Below are positions 28,280 to 37,946 of a stretch of 64,000 bases of DNA, piece after piece. Position numbers and translations under genes: made by a program. This DNA comes from Shewanella gaetbuli (GTDB lineage: Bacteria > Pseudomonadota > Gammaproteobacteria > Enterobacterales > Shewanellaceae): contig NZ_JAKIKP010000013.1 in NCBI RefSeq assembly GCF_023284065.1, positions 44,220 to 108,219 on the forward strand, written 5' to 3'. The notes under the pieces are model-generated. The model saw only the letters and a list, made by a program, of their open reading frames with translations. It searched no databases and was not told where the DNA came from. Within the stretch, counting starts at the first letter, position 1. Every line of letters starts with the position of its first letter.

Positions 28280-30286
28280 TTGAGTAAAAGCACCAATTTA
28301 TTTAGCTTAAATCACTATAAACAACATTTAGTGACCTTAACTGAAACAACGTCACTAACCGAAATCGTCATCCACATAGGTCAAATTGGCTTAACTTCTG
28401 TGAATGATGTTCTAGTGGTCGTTGACGCTTTTACTCAAGCAAAACAACTTTCAGATAAATCAGAATCATTGCGGTTACATCTCAGCTTATTCAATCCAAC
28501 AACCACAGCCGTTGAGTTAGAAGACTACGCTTCTGCGTTGATAAAAATCTTAAGTCAGTTTAACAACGAGATTATTATCGCACCTATAATCGGCTGCCAA
28601 CGGGTTCATATTCAACAGGACATTGTTATCGACTTTTATTTGGGTAATATGCACTCGCTATTAAAAAGTGCTAGCAATATAAGCCAAATGATTCGACATT
28701 GGTTTGCATGCTCAAATACGTTAACGCCAAGCCAATCAGATCACATTTATCAGCAGGATTTACTTTGGCAACTCGGCCGACTAAGCAGCAATAATGCTCA
28801 ATTCAGTTTTTACGATAAGCCTTTAGATACCAAAAATAACCAGCTGACCAAGGCTATAAAGCAGCTTGAATATACCGGTTTTTTGGTTGCAGATTTTTGC
28901 AGTGAATCTTTAAATGACGCCATTGCCTTAGATGAACGCAATGCCTTAAGGCAGCAATTACAACACGAATTCGCCTACCAAGGTCCGTTAAGCATCGATG
29001 TTAAACAACAAGCTCAGCACCCTAAATCAATTGGCATTATTGGTGGAGGTATCGCTAGCGCTTGTTTGGCGTTATCGTTAATTGAGCGTGGTCAACATGT
29101 TGTTTTGTATTGTAAAGACAATGCAATTGCTGACGGTGCATCGGGAAACAAACAAGGGGCTATATATCCTTTACTCACTCCTGAAAATGGCCCGTTAAGC
29201 CAGTTTTTTCAACATGCTTTTTTATATAGTCGTCAACGTGTTAATCATTTAATTAACCTCGGACATAATATTAGCCATGATTTTTGTGGCGTACTCCAAA
29301 CAGGCTTTGATGACAAAACCACTACTAGGCTTAATAAAATTATTAATGGCCAACAGTGGCCTAGAAATATTGCTTATGCTGTTGATGCAAAAGCGGCAAG
29401 TAAACTTGCTGGAGTTGAGATTAATACTGCTGCTTTTTACTATCCTGCAGGAGGTTGGATTTGCCCTTATGAGTTTGCCAATGCTTGCTTAGCACAGGCA
29501 AAAGCATCGGGTAACATTGAAATTAGAATGAATTGTAAAATTGATGCTATTCAATCTAACGCCGACCAGTGGCAGCTATATTCAGCGAGTTTATCTAACG
29601 ATAATCAAGCTAAATTAGTTGGCCAACATGCAAAATTAGTCGTCGCAAACGGAGCCCAGCTAACGGAATTCGAACAAACCACCAGCATTCCACTCAGTGG
29701 TTTTAGAGGTCAAGTGAGTCATGTACCCTCTCAAGGTGAACTCAGCCAATTAAAAACGGTAATTTGTGCTAATGGTTACTTAACCCCTGCTAATAATGGA
29801 CAACATTGTGTTGGGGCAAGTTATATTAAAAATCCGCAAAACCTCGATTTTAGCCTTGAAGAACAACATCAAAACAGTCTAAAAATGCGCCAAAGCTTCC
29901 CTAATAGTCAATGGCCAGACGATATCGACACCAGTCATAACGAGGCAAGAGTCGGTATTAGAATGGTCAGTCGAGATCATTTTCCTGTTATGGGCATTTG
30001 CCCAGATATGGCAGAAATAAATCATCGCTACCAGCAACAGCTTGAAAGTAAAGACAAACCTAGTTTATGGCAAAGCTACTGGCAACAGACTCCTGCACCC
30101 ATTCACCAAGGGTTATTTGTATTAGGGGGGTTTGGTTCCCGCGGGCTAAGTTCAGCGCCAATAGTGGCCGAAAGCTTAGCAGCGCAAATGTGCGGTGAAA
30201 TATTACCCATAAGCTTACTCACCCAAACATTATTGAGCCCTAATAGAATGTGGATGCGCAAACTCTTAAAAGGTAAAGCAATCTAA
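28280..30286 (+). CDS. mnmC: MnmC: FAD-dependent cmnm5s2U oxidoreductase with degenerate methyltransferase half
   Basis: The 668-aa protein aligns along its length with bifunctional MnmC, which finishes the mnm5s2U34 modification in tRNA-Lys/Glu/Gln. The C-terminal FAD oxidase (from about residue 250) is intact: GIIGGGIASACLALSL, GASGNKQGAIYPLL, and the end GFGSRGLSSAPIV with PNRMWMRKLLKGKA. The N-terminal methyltransferase half has lost its motifs: the SAM-binding GxGxGLN is replaced by HIGQIGLTSVND, the catalytic DGFAP is replaced by ACSNTLTPS, and about 30 N-terminal residues are missing. The start appears to be TTG at 28280 in an odd leader. I infer an oxidase-only enzyme. Confidence 0.9.
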   Translation: MSKSTNLFSLNHYKQHLVTLTETTSLTEIVIHIGQIGLTSVNDVLVVVDAFTQAKQLSDKSESLRLHLSLFNPTTTAVELEDYASALIKILSQFNNEIIIAPIIGCQRVHIQQDIVIDFYLGNMHSLLKSASNISQMIRHWFACSNTLTPSQSDHIYQQDLLWQLGRLSSNNAQFSFYDKPLDTKNNQLTKAIKQLEYTGFLVADFCSESLNDAIALDERNALRQQLQHEFAYQGPLSIDVKQQAQHPKSIGIIGGGIASACLALSLIERGQHVVLYCKDNAIADGASGNKQGAIYPLLTPENGPLSQFFQHAFLYSRQRVNHLINLGHNISHDFCGVLQTGFDDKTTTRLNKIINGQQWPRNIAYAVDAKAASKLAGVEINTAAFYYPAGGWICPYEFANACLAQAKASGNIEIRMNCKIDAIQSNADQWQLYSASLSNDNQAKLVGQHAKLVVANGAQLTEFEQTTSIPLSGFRGQVSHVPSQGELSQLKTVICANGYLTPANNGQHCVGASYIKNPQNLDFSLEEQHQNSLKMRQSFPNSQWPDDIDTSHNEARVGIRMVSRDHFPVMGICPDMAEINHRYQQQLESKDKPSLWQSYWQQTPAPIHQGLFVLGGFGSRGLSSAPIVAESLAAQMCGEILPISLLTQTLLSPNRMWMRKLLKGKAI

Positions 30287-30323
30287 TGTTATTAATTGGC
30301 TCAAGTCTTTTTTAAAAGCCCAT

Positions 30324-30376
30324 TATAAAAAGTCCTTTATAAAAAGACTGCTATAAAAAATGACCACATAAAAAAT
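30324..30376. repeat. About 14-bp tandem repeats after mnmC
   Basis: TATAAAAAG or close variants recur at 30324, 30338, 30352 and (as CATAAAAAA) 30367, a 14-15-bp period with degenerate flanks. It sits between the mnmC stop and the shared terminator. No function is evident. Confidence 0.5.
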
Positions 30377-30400
30377 CGGCCTGATAATTCAGGCCGATTT
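30371..30400. terminator. Bidirectional terminator between mnmC and gnd
   Basis: AAATCGGCCTGA and TCAGGCCGATTT form a perfect 12-bp stem with a 4-nt loop. The minus side ends in TTTTTTATG, serving gnd best. Confidence 0.88.
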
Positions 30401-30460
30401 CATATCAATACTTTTAGTGTTCTATGACTTAGTGCTTCATTAAAGCATGCAAGCAACAGG

Positions 30461-31990
30461 TTACATTTTAATCAAAGTACGCTGCTTAGCGCTCCAATCT
30501 AAATGATACTTCTCACCTGCTGGCTTATCGGTACGTTCAAAAGTATGTGCACCAAAAAAGTCTCGTTGACCTTGTAATAAATTAGCCGGTAGGGTTTCAC
30601 AACGATAGCTGTCGTAATAAGCAATAGCTGAACCAATACAAGGTGCAGGAATGCCTTGCATAACTGAGGCCGCCACTGTTTTACGCCAGTTTTGTTGCTT
30701 CGCCGCCAAAGACTCACTAAAACTCTCAGCTAATAGTAAATTTTCAAGACTAGCATTTTGCTCATAGGCCTGAGTAATTGATTGCAAGAACGTCGCACGA
30801 ATAATACAGCCTGCACGCCAAATTTTTGCAATTTCAGCAAAGTTTAATGACCAGTTTTGCTCTTTAGCTTCCATCGCCATTAATTGGAAACCTTGGGCAT
30901 AACAACATACTTTGGCGCAATATAAGGCATCTTCTAATGCGTCAATAAACTCATTTTGTTCTGTTTGGCTCAAACACTGTTTTTCTGGCCCCACTAAGGT
31001 TTTACTGAGTGTCACACGTAATGGCTTTTGGGTGCTAATGGCACGAGCATAAACCGCTTCAGCAATGGTCGGGGCTGGACAACCAATTTGCAAACTACTC
31101 ACCGCTGTCCATAAACCAGTACCTTTTTGGCCTGCTTTATCAAGAATAAGTTCAACTAATGGCTTGCCTGTTTCAGGGTCTTGTTGCTGTAAAACTTCAG
31201 CACTAATGCCCATTAAGTAACTGTTTAAGCTGCCTTGATTCCAACGCTTAAATATTTCGCCGATATCATATGTAGATAAGCCTAAACCTTCATGAAGCAA
31301 TTGATAAGCTTCACAAATTAACTGCATATCAGCATATTCAATGCCGTTATGCACCATTTTTACATAATGGCCTGAGCCCGCAGGGCCAATATAAGTCGTA
31401 CAAGGTTCACCTTCGGTGACAGGGTTACCCGGTTCAAAACGCTCAATGGGTAATCCTGTTGCGCTATCAACTTTAGCTGCAATAGCTTTCCAAATTGGCG
31501 CAACATATTTCCACGCAGATTCATCACCACTTGGCATTAATGAAGGGCCAAAACGGGCCCCCACTTCACCACCAGAAACAGCTGAGCTAAAGAATTTGAA
31601 TTTACCTTTATAATGCGCTTCGCGTTTAACCGTATCAGTCCATAAACTGTTGCCGGTATCAATCACAATATCTTCGCTAGAAATGCCACTTTCAATTAAG
31701 GTATTGCAAATCCCGTCAACAATTTTGCCAGCAGGAACTGAAAGCACAATCACTTTTGGCGAAACCAACTTATCAAGCATTTCTGAAAGATTATTACAGG
31801 CTACCATTCGGGGAGCTAAGCCTTCTTTTCTTTCATGATGTTCTTGCTCAAGAGCCGCATTGATTTTTGCAGTGTCGACATCAAATGCGGCGACATGATA
31901 GCCATTATCGGCAATGTTTAAAGCTAGATTTTTGCCCATAACGCCAAGACCGATAACGCCGACGTCAGACAATTTAGTGTGGTGAGTCAT
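30461..31990 (-). CDS. gnd: 6-phosphogluconate dehydrogenase (decarboxylating)
   Basis: The 509-aa protein has the N-terminal NADP Rossmann motif GVIGLGVMGKNLALNIADNG (from about residue 10), the substrate region SAVSGGEVGARFGPSLMPSG and the catalytic Lys/Glu region HYVKMVHNGIEYADMQL. It converts 6-phosphogluconate to ribulose 5-phosphate in the oxidative pentose phosphate pathway. It is about 40 residues longer than the E. coli enzyme, as I recall for Shewanella. The ATG at 31990 has GGAAA upstream. A HexR-like site lies at 32067-32081. Confidence 0.95.
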   Translation of the reverse strand: MTHHTKLSDVGVIGLGVMGKNLALNIADNGYHVAAFDVDTAKINAALEQEHHERKEGLAPRMVACNNLSEMLDKLVSPKVIVLSVPAGKIVDGICNTLIESGISSEDIVIDTGNSLWTDTVKREAHYKGKFKFFSSAVSGGEVGARFGPSLMPSGDESAWKYVAPIWKAIAAKVDSATGLPIERFEPGNPVTEGEPCTTYIGPAGSGHYVKMVHNGIEYADMQLICEAYQLLHEGLGLSTYDIGEIFKRWNQGSLNSYLMGISAEVLQQQDPETGKPLVELILDKAGQKGTGLWTAVSSLQIGCPAPTIAEAVYARAISTQKPLRVTLSKTLVGPEKQCLSQTEQNEFIDALEDALYCAKVCCYAQGFQLMAMEAKEQNWSLNFAEIAKIWRAGCIIRATFLQSITQAYEQNASLENLLLAESFSESLAAKQQNWRKTVAASVMQGIPAPCIGSAIAYYDSYRCETLPANLLQGQRDFFGAHTFERTDKPAGEKYHLDWSAKQRTLIKM

Positions 31991-32066
31991 TAGATTTATT
32001 TTCCACAAGGTCACAGAGATTTATCGCGTTTCGCGAACCCATATGGACAGATATTATAGCGATTTT

Positions 32067-32081
32067 TGTAACTAAATTACC
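32067..32081 (-). promoter_or_regulatory. Possible HexR operator upstream of gnd
   Basis: TGTAACTAAATTACC matches, from memory, 13 of 15 positions of the gammaproteobacterial HexR box (TGTAAT-N3-ATTACA type), 77 bp before the gnd ATG. HexR controls central sugar catabolism in Shewanella, so the target is plausible. Binding is inferred. Confidence 0.4.
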
Positions 32082-32160
32082 AGTCACATTGTTAATTCAT
32101 TGCTATATACATAACCTAATGATGAATTTAAAAGCCTAATTTACTGTTTTAGAGGTAATA

Positions 32161-32185
32161 AAAAGCTGCTATCTACAAGCAGCTT
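32161..32185 (-). terminator. Intrinsic terminator of prpE
   Basis: AAGCTGCT / AGCAGCTT forms an 8-bp stem followed on the minus strand by TTTTTATT, 27 bp after the prpE stop. Confidence 0.85.
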
Positions 32186-32211
32186 GCTCAATTAATAACC
32201 CGACGATTTAA

Positions 32212-34131
32212 TTAATCACTAATTTGTTTAGCTAACGAATCTGCATAACCCATTCGAGTTAAGGTATTTCTTACAATATCCAGGGTCTGAGGATCTTCGA
32301 TAGTAGCAGGAACAGTAAACTCTTGATTATCAGCAATTTTACGCATGGTTGCCCGTAATATTTTACCTGAGCGAGTTTTAGGTAACTTAGGTACTGCACT
32401 CACTAATCTAAATGAGGCTACGGGGCCAATTTCTTGTCTAACTAAGGAGAGTAACTGATTGTGTAACTCATCGTCAGATAAATTCACCCCGTTTTTCAAC
32501 ACCACCATACCCAGTGGCACCTGCCCTTTTAGTTTATCTTGCACTCCAATAACCGCGGCTTCAGCCACAGCGGAGTGTTGACATAACACTTCTTCAAATC
32601 GCCCTGTAGATAATCGATGACCGGCCACATTAATAATATCGTCAATGCGGCTCATAATATAAAGGTAACCATCTTCGTCTAAATAGCCTGCATCTCCAGT
32701 GAGATAGTAGCCTGGATACATGGATAAATAACTATCAACATAACGCTGATCATTTTGCCAAAGCGTGGTTAATGTTCCTGGCGGCAATGGTTGTTTGATC
32801 ACCACGTTACCACTTTCGTTGGCGCCGACTTTCTCTCCCATAGCATCAAGTACTTCCACTTGATAACCCGGTACTGCACGAGCCGGTGATCCAGGTTTCA
32901 CCTCAATAGGGTCAACTCCCATTAAATTAGCGGCAACTGGCCACCCCGTCTCGGTTTGCCACCAATGATCAATTACCGGCTTACCTAACATTGACTGACT
33001 CCAGTTCAAGGTGTCAGGGTCACACCTTTCTCCGGCTAAAAACATTTGCTTTAAACAAGATAAATCGAATGATTTCAATAGTGCCCCTTCGGGGTCTTCA
33101 CGTTTAATAGCTCTAATCGCAGTAGGTGCAGTAAAAAAACTTTTTACACTTTGTTGTTGAATGATACGCCAAAACGCACCTGCATCAGGTGTACCAATGG
33201 GCTTGCCTTCATACATAATGGTTGTCGCCCCCACTAATAAGGGGCCATAAACTATATAAGAGTGACCCACAACCCAGCCCACATCAGAAGCTGCCCAAAA
33301 TACTTCGCCTTCGCCAACATCGTAAATATTTTTCATTGACCAACAAAGTGCCACGGCATGACCGCCATTATCTCGCACCACCCCTTTAGGTTGGCCAGTT
33401 GTACCAGAGGTATAAAGTACATACAAAGGATCTGTGGCATTAAGTGGTAGGCAGTCAGCATTAGCGGCATCTTTCAAACTAAACTGCCAATCAGCATCTC
33501 GAGGTGAGTGCAATGTTGCTTGATATTGTGGTCGCCCTAAAATCAAACAATGCTCAACCTGATGAGTAGCCTGTTCAAGGGCTTCATCCAATAAGGGTTT
33601 ATACGGAACAACACCAGAGGGCTCGATACCGCAAGATGCTGACAAGACCAATTTTGGCTTAGCATCATTAATCCGCGTGGCAAGCTCATTGGCGGCAAAC
33701 CCACCAAACACCACAGAATGAATAGCCCCAATTCGCGCACAAGCTAACATAGCGAAAGCCGTCTCAGGGATCATCGGCATATATATCACCACCCTGTCGC
33801 CTTTTTGAATCCCCTTACTTAGCATGTAGCCTGCCAAACGACTGACCTGAGCTAACAATTCATTATAAGTAATAGTGTACTGGTTTTGAGTGACAGGACT
33901 GATGTAATTGATAGCAACCTGTTCCCCTCGCCCAGCGTGAACATGTCGGTCTACCGCATTAAAACAGGTATTCATTTTGCCATCGACGAACCAACGATAA
34001 AAAGGTGGCTTAGATTCATCTAAAATGCAGTTCGGTTCAGTGTCCCACGAAATCAATCTTGCAGCTTGTTGCCAAAATGAACGTGGATCGGCAATCGACT
34101 GTTCATGCAATGACTTTCCTACATCAGTCAT
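32212..34131 (-). CDS. prpE: PrpE-like propionyl-CoA synthetase (acyl-CoA ligase)
   Basis: The 639-aa AMP-forming ligase has P-loop YTSGTTGQPKGVV (about residues 244-256), the acyl-pocket motif HWWQTETGW, the hinge TGDAGYLDEDGYLYIMSRIDDIINVAGHR region and the C-terminal lysine motif PKTRSGKILR. The tryptophan after the ETG motif is the PrpE form; acetyl-CoA synthetases usually have glycine. It is divergent from liuR and next to the leucine pathway, so it may activate propionate or short branched acids made in amino-acid breakdown. The exact substrate is inferred. Confidence 0.85.
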   Translation of the reverse strand: MTDVGKSLHEQSIADPRSFWQQAARLISWDTEPNCILDESKPPFYRWFVDGKMNTCFNAVDRHVHAGRGEQVAINYISPVTQNQYTITYNELLAQVSRLAGYMLSKGIQKGDRVVIYMPMIPETAFAMLACARIGAIHSVVFGGFAANELATRINDAKPKLVLSASCGIEPSGVVPYKPLLDEALEQATHQVEHCLILGRPQYQATLHSPRDADWQFSLKDAANADCLPLNATDPLYVLYTSGTTGQPKGVVRDNGGHAVALCWSMKNIYDVGEGEVFWAASDVGWVVGHSYIVYGPLLVGATTIMYEGKPIGTPDAGAFWRIIQQQSVKSFFTAPTAIRAIKREDPEGALLKSFDLSCLKQMFLAGERCDPDTLNWSQSMLGKPVIDHWWQTETGWPVAANLMGVDPIEVKPGSPARAVPGYQVEVLDAMGEKVGANESGNVVIKQPLPPGTLTTLWQNDQRYVDSYLSMYPGYYLTGDAGYLDEDGYLYIMSRIDDIINVAGHRLSTGRFEEVLCQHSAVAEAAVIGVQDKLKGQVPLGMVVLKNGVNLSDDELHNQLLSLVRQEIGPVASFRLVSAVPKLPKTRSGKILRATMRKIADNQEFTVPATIEDPQTLDIVRNTLTRMGYADSLAKQISD

Positions 34132-34361
34132 AATGGTTCTCCTTTTGCTTTCTCAGTCTGATTATGAACAGAATTCAAGCAAATCAACTATTAGACCAAG
34201 GGCTAAGTCCTTATAATAGACTGGGTTTTAAAAATTCTTTCTTTGAATTCCTCAGGATATCCTATAAAAAATAAACTTTAAAATTCATCAATATAACCAA
34301 CAAAGTTAACAAAGGTGGCAATACAGATTAACAGTTGAGAAATAGTTTATTCACCTCAAAC

Positions 34362-34377
34362 TTTACCTTTACGTAAA
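34362..34377 (+). promoter_or_regulatory. Probable LiuR box upstream of liuR
   Basis: TTTACCTTTACGTAAA contains the palindrome TTTACGTAAA and is one base from the TTTACGTTTACGTAAA pattern I recall for LiuR-type MerR regulators. It lies 40 bp upstream of liuR in the divergent liuR-prpE region, where a MerR protein would sit between -35 and -10 elements. Confidence 0.6.
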
Positions 34378-34416
34378 CTTCATATATCTTTCACCAAAAG
34401 AAACTACAACGGTGAG

Positions 34417-34815
34417 ATGATGAACACGACTGTCAGCACTCAAAATACATATTCAATCAGCGATTTATCAAAAGAATTTGATATTACAACTCGCAGTATT
34501 CGCTTCTATGAAGATCAAGGGCTAATTAAGCCAAAACGTCGTGGTCAAACGCGTATATACAGTATTAAAGACCGTGTCAGATTAAAGCTGATTCTTCGCG
34601 GTAAACGCCTAGGGTTTTCATTAGCCGAAACGCGTCGTTTATTCGAATTATACGATGCAGACAAATCAAGCACTTCTCAGCTCAACACTATGTTGCAATT
34701 AGTCAGCGACAAAAAAGCCGCTTTGCAACAACAAATGGACGACATAAAAGTTGTATTAATGGAGCTTAACTCTGCCGAACAGCAATGTAAGGCCGCATTA
34801 GAATTAGATAAATAA
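34417..34815 (+). CDS. liuR: MerR-family regulator of branched-chain catabolism, LiuR
   Basis: The 132-aa MerR protein has an N-terminal winged helix (YSISDLSKEFDITTRSIRFYEDQGLI, about residues 12-37) and a C-terminal coiled-coil dimerisation helix (about residues 85-130). There is no cysteine-rich metal site, in line with LiuR, which is known to control leucine/isovalerate degradation in proteobacteria. Two adjacent ATGs (34417 and 34420) follow GGTGAG; the second gives slightly better spacing. It heads the liu cluster and is probably autoregulated through the box at 34362-34377. Confidence 0.9.
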   Translation: MMNTTVSTQNTYSISDLSKEFDITTRSIRFYEDQGLIKPKRRGQTRIYSIKDRVRLKLILRGKRLGFSLAETRRLFELYDADKSSTSQLNTMLQLVSDKKAALQQQMDDIKVVLMELNSAEQQCKAALELDK

Positions 34816-34831
34816 CCTGTTTAAACAATAG

Positions 34832-34853
34832 GGCTTAAGCTCAATCTTAAGCC
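34832..34853 (+). terminator. Hairpin between liuR and liuA
   Basis: GGCTTAAG / CTTAAGCC forms an 8-bp stem with a 6-nt loop, 17 bp after the liuR stop. No T-run follows, so it may only attenuate transcription or trim mRNA between regulator and enzymes. Confidence 0.45.
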
Positions 34854-35011
34854 TGATAATAACAATACAAAAAATAATAAAGTTAACTAGCCTTAGCCGC
34901 TAATAAAAACGTTAACACAATAATAATTAAAACTATTTTAAAGACATGCCAATGGCTCCAAAACGCAAAATAGCGTGGAGTTTAAAACAACAATTCAACA
35001 GGACACAAACC

Positions 35012-36181
35012 ATGAGCGATCTATATAGCAGCCTTAACTTCGGCTTAGGTGAAGACATCGATATGTTACGCGACGCAGTTCGTAGCTTTGCCAGCAACGA
35101 AATTGCCCCCATAGCCGCCCAAGTAGACCATGACAATGAGTTTCCAAATCATATGTGGCCACAGCTGGGCGAAATGGGGTTATTAGGTGTCACTGTGCCA
35201 GAAGAGTTTGGCGGTGCGAACATGGGATATCTGGCTCACGTTATTGCCATGGAAGAAGTTTCTCGTGCATCGGCCTCTATTGGCCTAAGTTATGGCGCTC
35301 ACTCCAACTTGTGTGTAAATCAAATTAATCGCAATGGAAATGCGCAGCAAAAAGCCAAGTACCTTCCAAAACTGGTTAGTGGTGAGCACATCGGTGCATT
35401 AGCAATGAGTGAGCCAAATGCAGGCTCTGACGTAGTTTCAATGAAGCTTCATGCTAAAAAGCAAGGCGACAGATATATCCTAAATGGCAATAAAATGTGG
35501 ATCACCAATGGTCCAGATGCCCACACTTACGTCATTTATGCCAAAACAGATTTAGACAAAGGCCCTCACGGCATTACCGCCTTTATTGTAGAACGTGGAT
35601 TTAAAGGTTTTACCCAAGCTCAAAAGCTCGACAAGTTAGGTATGCGTGGCTCTAACACTTGTGAATTAGTGTTTGAAGACTGTGAAGTGCCAGAAGAAAA
35701 CATTCTTGGCGGCCTGAACAACGGCGTAAAAGTGTTAATGAGTGGCCTAGATTATGAACGAGTCGTATTGTCAGGTGGCCCTCTGGGCATTATGCAAGCC
35801 TGTATGGACATCGTTGTTCCTTACGTCCATGAGCGAGTGCAGTTTGGTAAATCGATTGGTGAGTTTCAACTAGTTCAAGGCAAAATTGCCGACATGTACA
35901 CGGGTATGAATGCGGCAAAATCTTATGTCTACAATGTTGCCCGCTCGTGTGACCGTGGAGAAACAACCCGTAAAGATGCTGCCGGTGCCATTCTTTATAG
36001 TGCAGAGTTAGCGACCAAAATGGCGTTAGATGCCATTCAACTTCTTGGTGGTAATGGCTATGTCAACGAATACGCGACAGGCCGTTTATTACGCGATGCC
36101 AAACTTTATGAAATTGGCGCAGGCACGTCAGAAATTCGCCGCATGCTAATCGGTCGCGAATTATTTAATGAGTCTAAGTAA
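35012..36181 (+). CDS. liuA: Isovaleryl-CoA dehydrogenase LiuA
   Basis: The 389-aa FAD acyl-CoA dehydrogenase oxidises isovaleryl-CoA to 3-methylcrotonyl-CoA, the first committed step after leucine transamination and decarboxylation. The general signatures [13 protein letters not shown] and QLLGGNGY are present. The catalytic glutamate sits in [12 protein letters not shown] (about residue 248), the position characteristic of isovaleryl-CoA dehydrogenases, while the usual C-terminal site reads [12 protein letters not shown]. The ATG at 35012 with AGGA upstream is chosen; an earlier ATG at 34946 adds 22 unrelated residues. Confidence 0.95.
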   Translation: MSDLYSSLNFGLGEDIDMLRDAVRSFASNEIAPIAAQVDHDNEFPNHMWPQLGEMGLLGVTVPEEFGGANMGYLAHVIAMEEVSRASASIGLSYGAHSNLCVNQINRNGNAQQKAKYLPKLVSGEHIGALAMSEPNAGSDVVSMKLHAKKQGDRYILNGNKMWITNGPDAHTYVIYAKTDLDKGPHGITAFIVERGFKGFTQAQKLDKLGMRGSNTCELVFEDCEVPEENILGGLNNGVKVLMSGLDYERVVLSGGPLGIMQACMDIVVPYVHERVQFGKSIGEFQLVQGKIADMYTGMNAAKSYVYNVARSCDRGETTRKDAAGAILYSAELATKMALDAIQLLGGNGYVNEYATGRLLRDAKLYEIGAGTSEIRRMLIGRELFNESK

Positions 36182-36307
36182 GTGGTTACTGCAGCGTTAA
36201 GTGATAACTGTGTCCTTAACGCTGAGTGTGGTGGTACAAAACTGATAAATATAATCACCCTATCACCGTAAAACTGAATCTATTTTTGCTCAATCAAGGA
36301 TATCGAT

Positions 36308-37915
36308 ATGACACAACTGAGCAGCAAGATAAATGCCCGAAGTGATGAGTTTAAAGCCAAATATCAAGACATGGCTGCTTTGGTCAATGACCTACAAACC
36401 CAATTAGCTAAAATTGAACAAGGCGGTGGTGCTGTAGCCTGCGAACGTCACTTATCAAGAGGTAAGTTGCTTCCCCGTCAACGGGTTGAAAAACTTCTAG
36501 ATCCCGGTTCGCCATTTTTAGAAATTTCCCAATTTGCCGCATTTAAAGTCTATGACGAAGACGTACCTGCTGCGGGCGTGATTGCCGGTATTGGCCGCGT
36601 GAGTGGTGTCGAGTGCATGATTATTGCCAATGATGCCACGGTAAAAGGCGGCACATATTATCCACTGACGGTAAAAAAACATATACGCGCACAAGATATT
36701 GCTAAACGTTGCCACTTACCTTGTATCTACCTAGTGGATTCAGGCGGCGCTAACTTACCCCGCCAAGATGAAGTATTTCCAGACCGCGATCATTTTGGAC
36801 GTATTTTTTACAACCAAGCCCAAATGTCTGCATTAGGTATTCCGCAAATTGCAGTAGTTATGGGTTTATGTACCGCTGGCGGTGCTTATGTTCCGGCTAT
36901 GGCTGATGAATCTATTATCGTTAAAGAACAAGGCACTATTTTTCTTGCTGGGCCACCATTAGTTAAAGCCGCAACCGGTGAAGAAGTTTCGGCTGAAGAA
37001 CTAGGCGGCGCAGAGGTGCACACTAAAATATCCGGTGTGGCTGACCACTTAGCTCAAAATGATGAACACGCATTGGAGCTGGCAAAACGTGCTGTATTGC
37101 GCCTCAATCACCAAAAGCATATTACCAGTGTGTTACAAGCGGTGAAGCCGCCTAAGTATGACATTCATGAACTGTACGGCATTGTAGGTACTGATTTGAA
37201 AAAGCCTTTTGATGTTAAAGAGGTTATTGCACGTATTGTTGATGATTCTGACTTTGACGAGTTTAAAGCTAATTATGGTGCAACCTTAGTATGTGGATTC
37301 GCACGTATTCATGGTTACCCTGTGGGAATTGTAGCCAATAATGGCATTTTATTCTCAGAATCAGCCCAAAAAGGCGCTCACTTTATTGAGCTATGTTGCC
37401 AACGAAAAATTCCACTGCTGTTCTTACAAAATATTACCGGCTTTATGGTGGGTAAAAAATATGAACATGAAGGTATCGCTAAACACGGTGCCAAAATGGT
37501 TACTGCCGTATCTTGTGCCACAGTACCTAAATTCACCGTTATTATTGGTGGGAGTTATGGCGCAGGCAACTACGGCATGTGTGGCCGAGCCTTTGAGCCC
37601 ACTATGATGTGGATGTGGCCAAACGCGCGTATTTCAGTAATGGGCGGCGAACAAGCTGCAGGTGTATTAGCAACAGTGCGCCGTGATGGGCTTGCGCGTA
37701 AAGGCCAACAATGGTCAACCGAAGATGAGCAAGCATTCAAAAAGCCAATTGTTGAGCAGTACGATAAAGAAGGACACCCATACCATGCCAGCGCACGTTT
37801 GTGGGATGACGGTATTATTGACCCTGCTCAAACCCGCGATGTTGTTGGCTTAGCGTTATCAGCGGCATTAAATGCCCCTATTGAAGACACCAAATTTGGT
37901 GTGTTCCGCATGTAA
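36308..37915 (+). CDS. liuB: Methylcrotonyl-CoA carboxylase carboxyltransferase (beta) subunit LiuB
   Basis: The 535-aa crotonase-fold carboxyltransferase has the two expected domains: the N-terminal half with [20 protein letters not shown] and [19 protein letters not shown], and the C-terminal half with QNITGFMVG and [16 protein letters not shown]. It transfers CO2 from biotin on LiuD to 3-methylcrotonyl-CoA. Length and motifs match MCC-beta rather than propionyl-CoA carboxylase beta. It is in line with liuA and liuC. Confidence 0.95.
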   Translation: MTQLSSKINARSDEFKAKYQDMAALVNDLQTQLAKIEQGGGAVACERHLSRGKLLPRQRVEKLLDPGSPFLEISQFAAFKVYDEDVPAAGVIAGIGRVSGVECMIIANDATVKGGTYYPLTVKKHIRAQDIAKRCHLPCIYLVDSGGANLPRQDEVFPDRDHFGRIFYNQAQMSALGIPQIAVVMGLCTAGGAYVPAMADESIIVKEQGTIFLAGPPLVKAATGEEVSAEELGGAEVHTKISGVADHLAQNDEHALELAKRAVLRLNHQKHITSVLQAVKPPKYDIHELYGIVGTDLKKPFDVKEVIARIVDDSDFDEFKANYGATLVCGFARIHGYPVGIVANNGILFSESAQKGAHFIELCCQRKIPLLFLQNITGFMVGKKYEHEGIAKHGAKMVTAVSCATVPKFTVIIGGSYGAGNYGMCGRAFEPTMMWMWPNARISVMGGEQAAGVLATVRRDGLARKGQQWSTEDEQAFKKPIVEQYDKEGHPYHASARLWDDGIIDPAQTRDVVGLALSAALNAPIEDTKFGVFRM

Positions 37916-37946
37916 ATTTGGCAAACCAATAGGAGTGATAACAACA

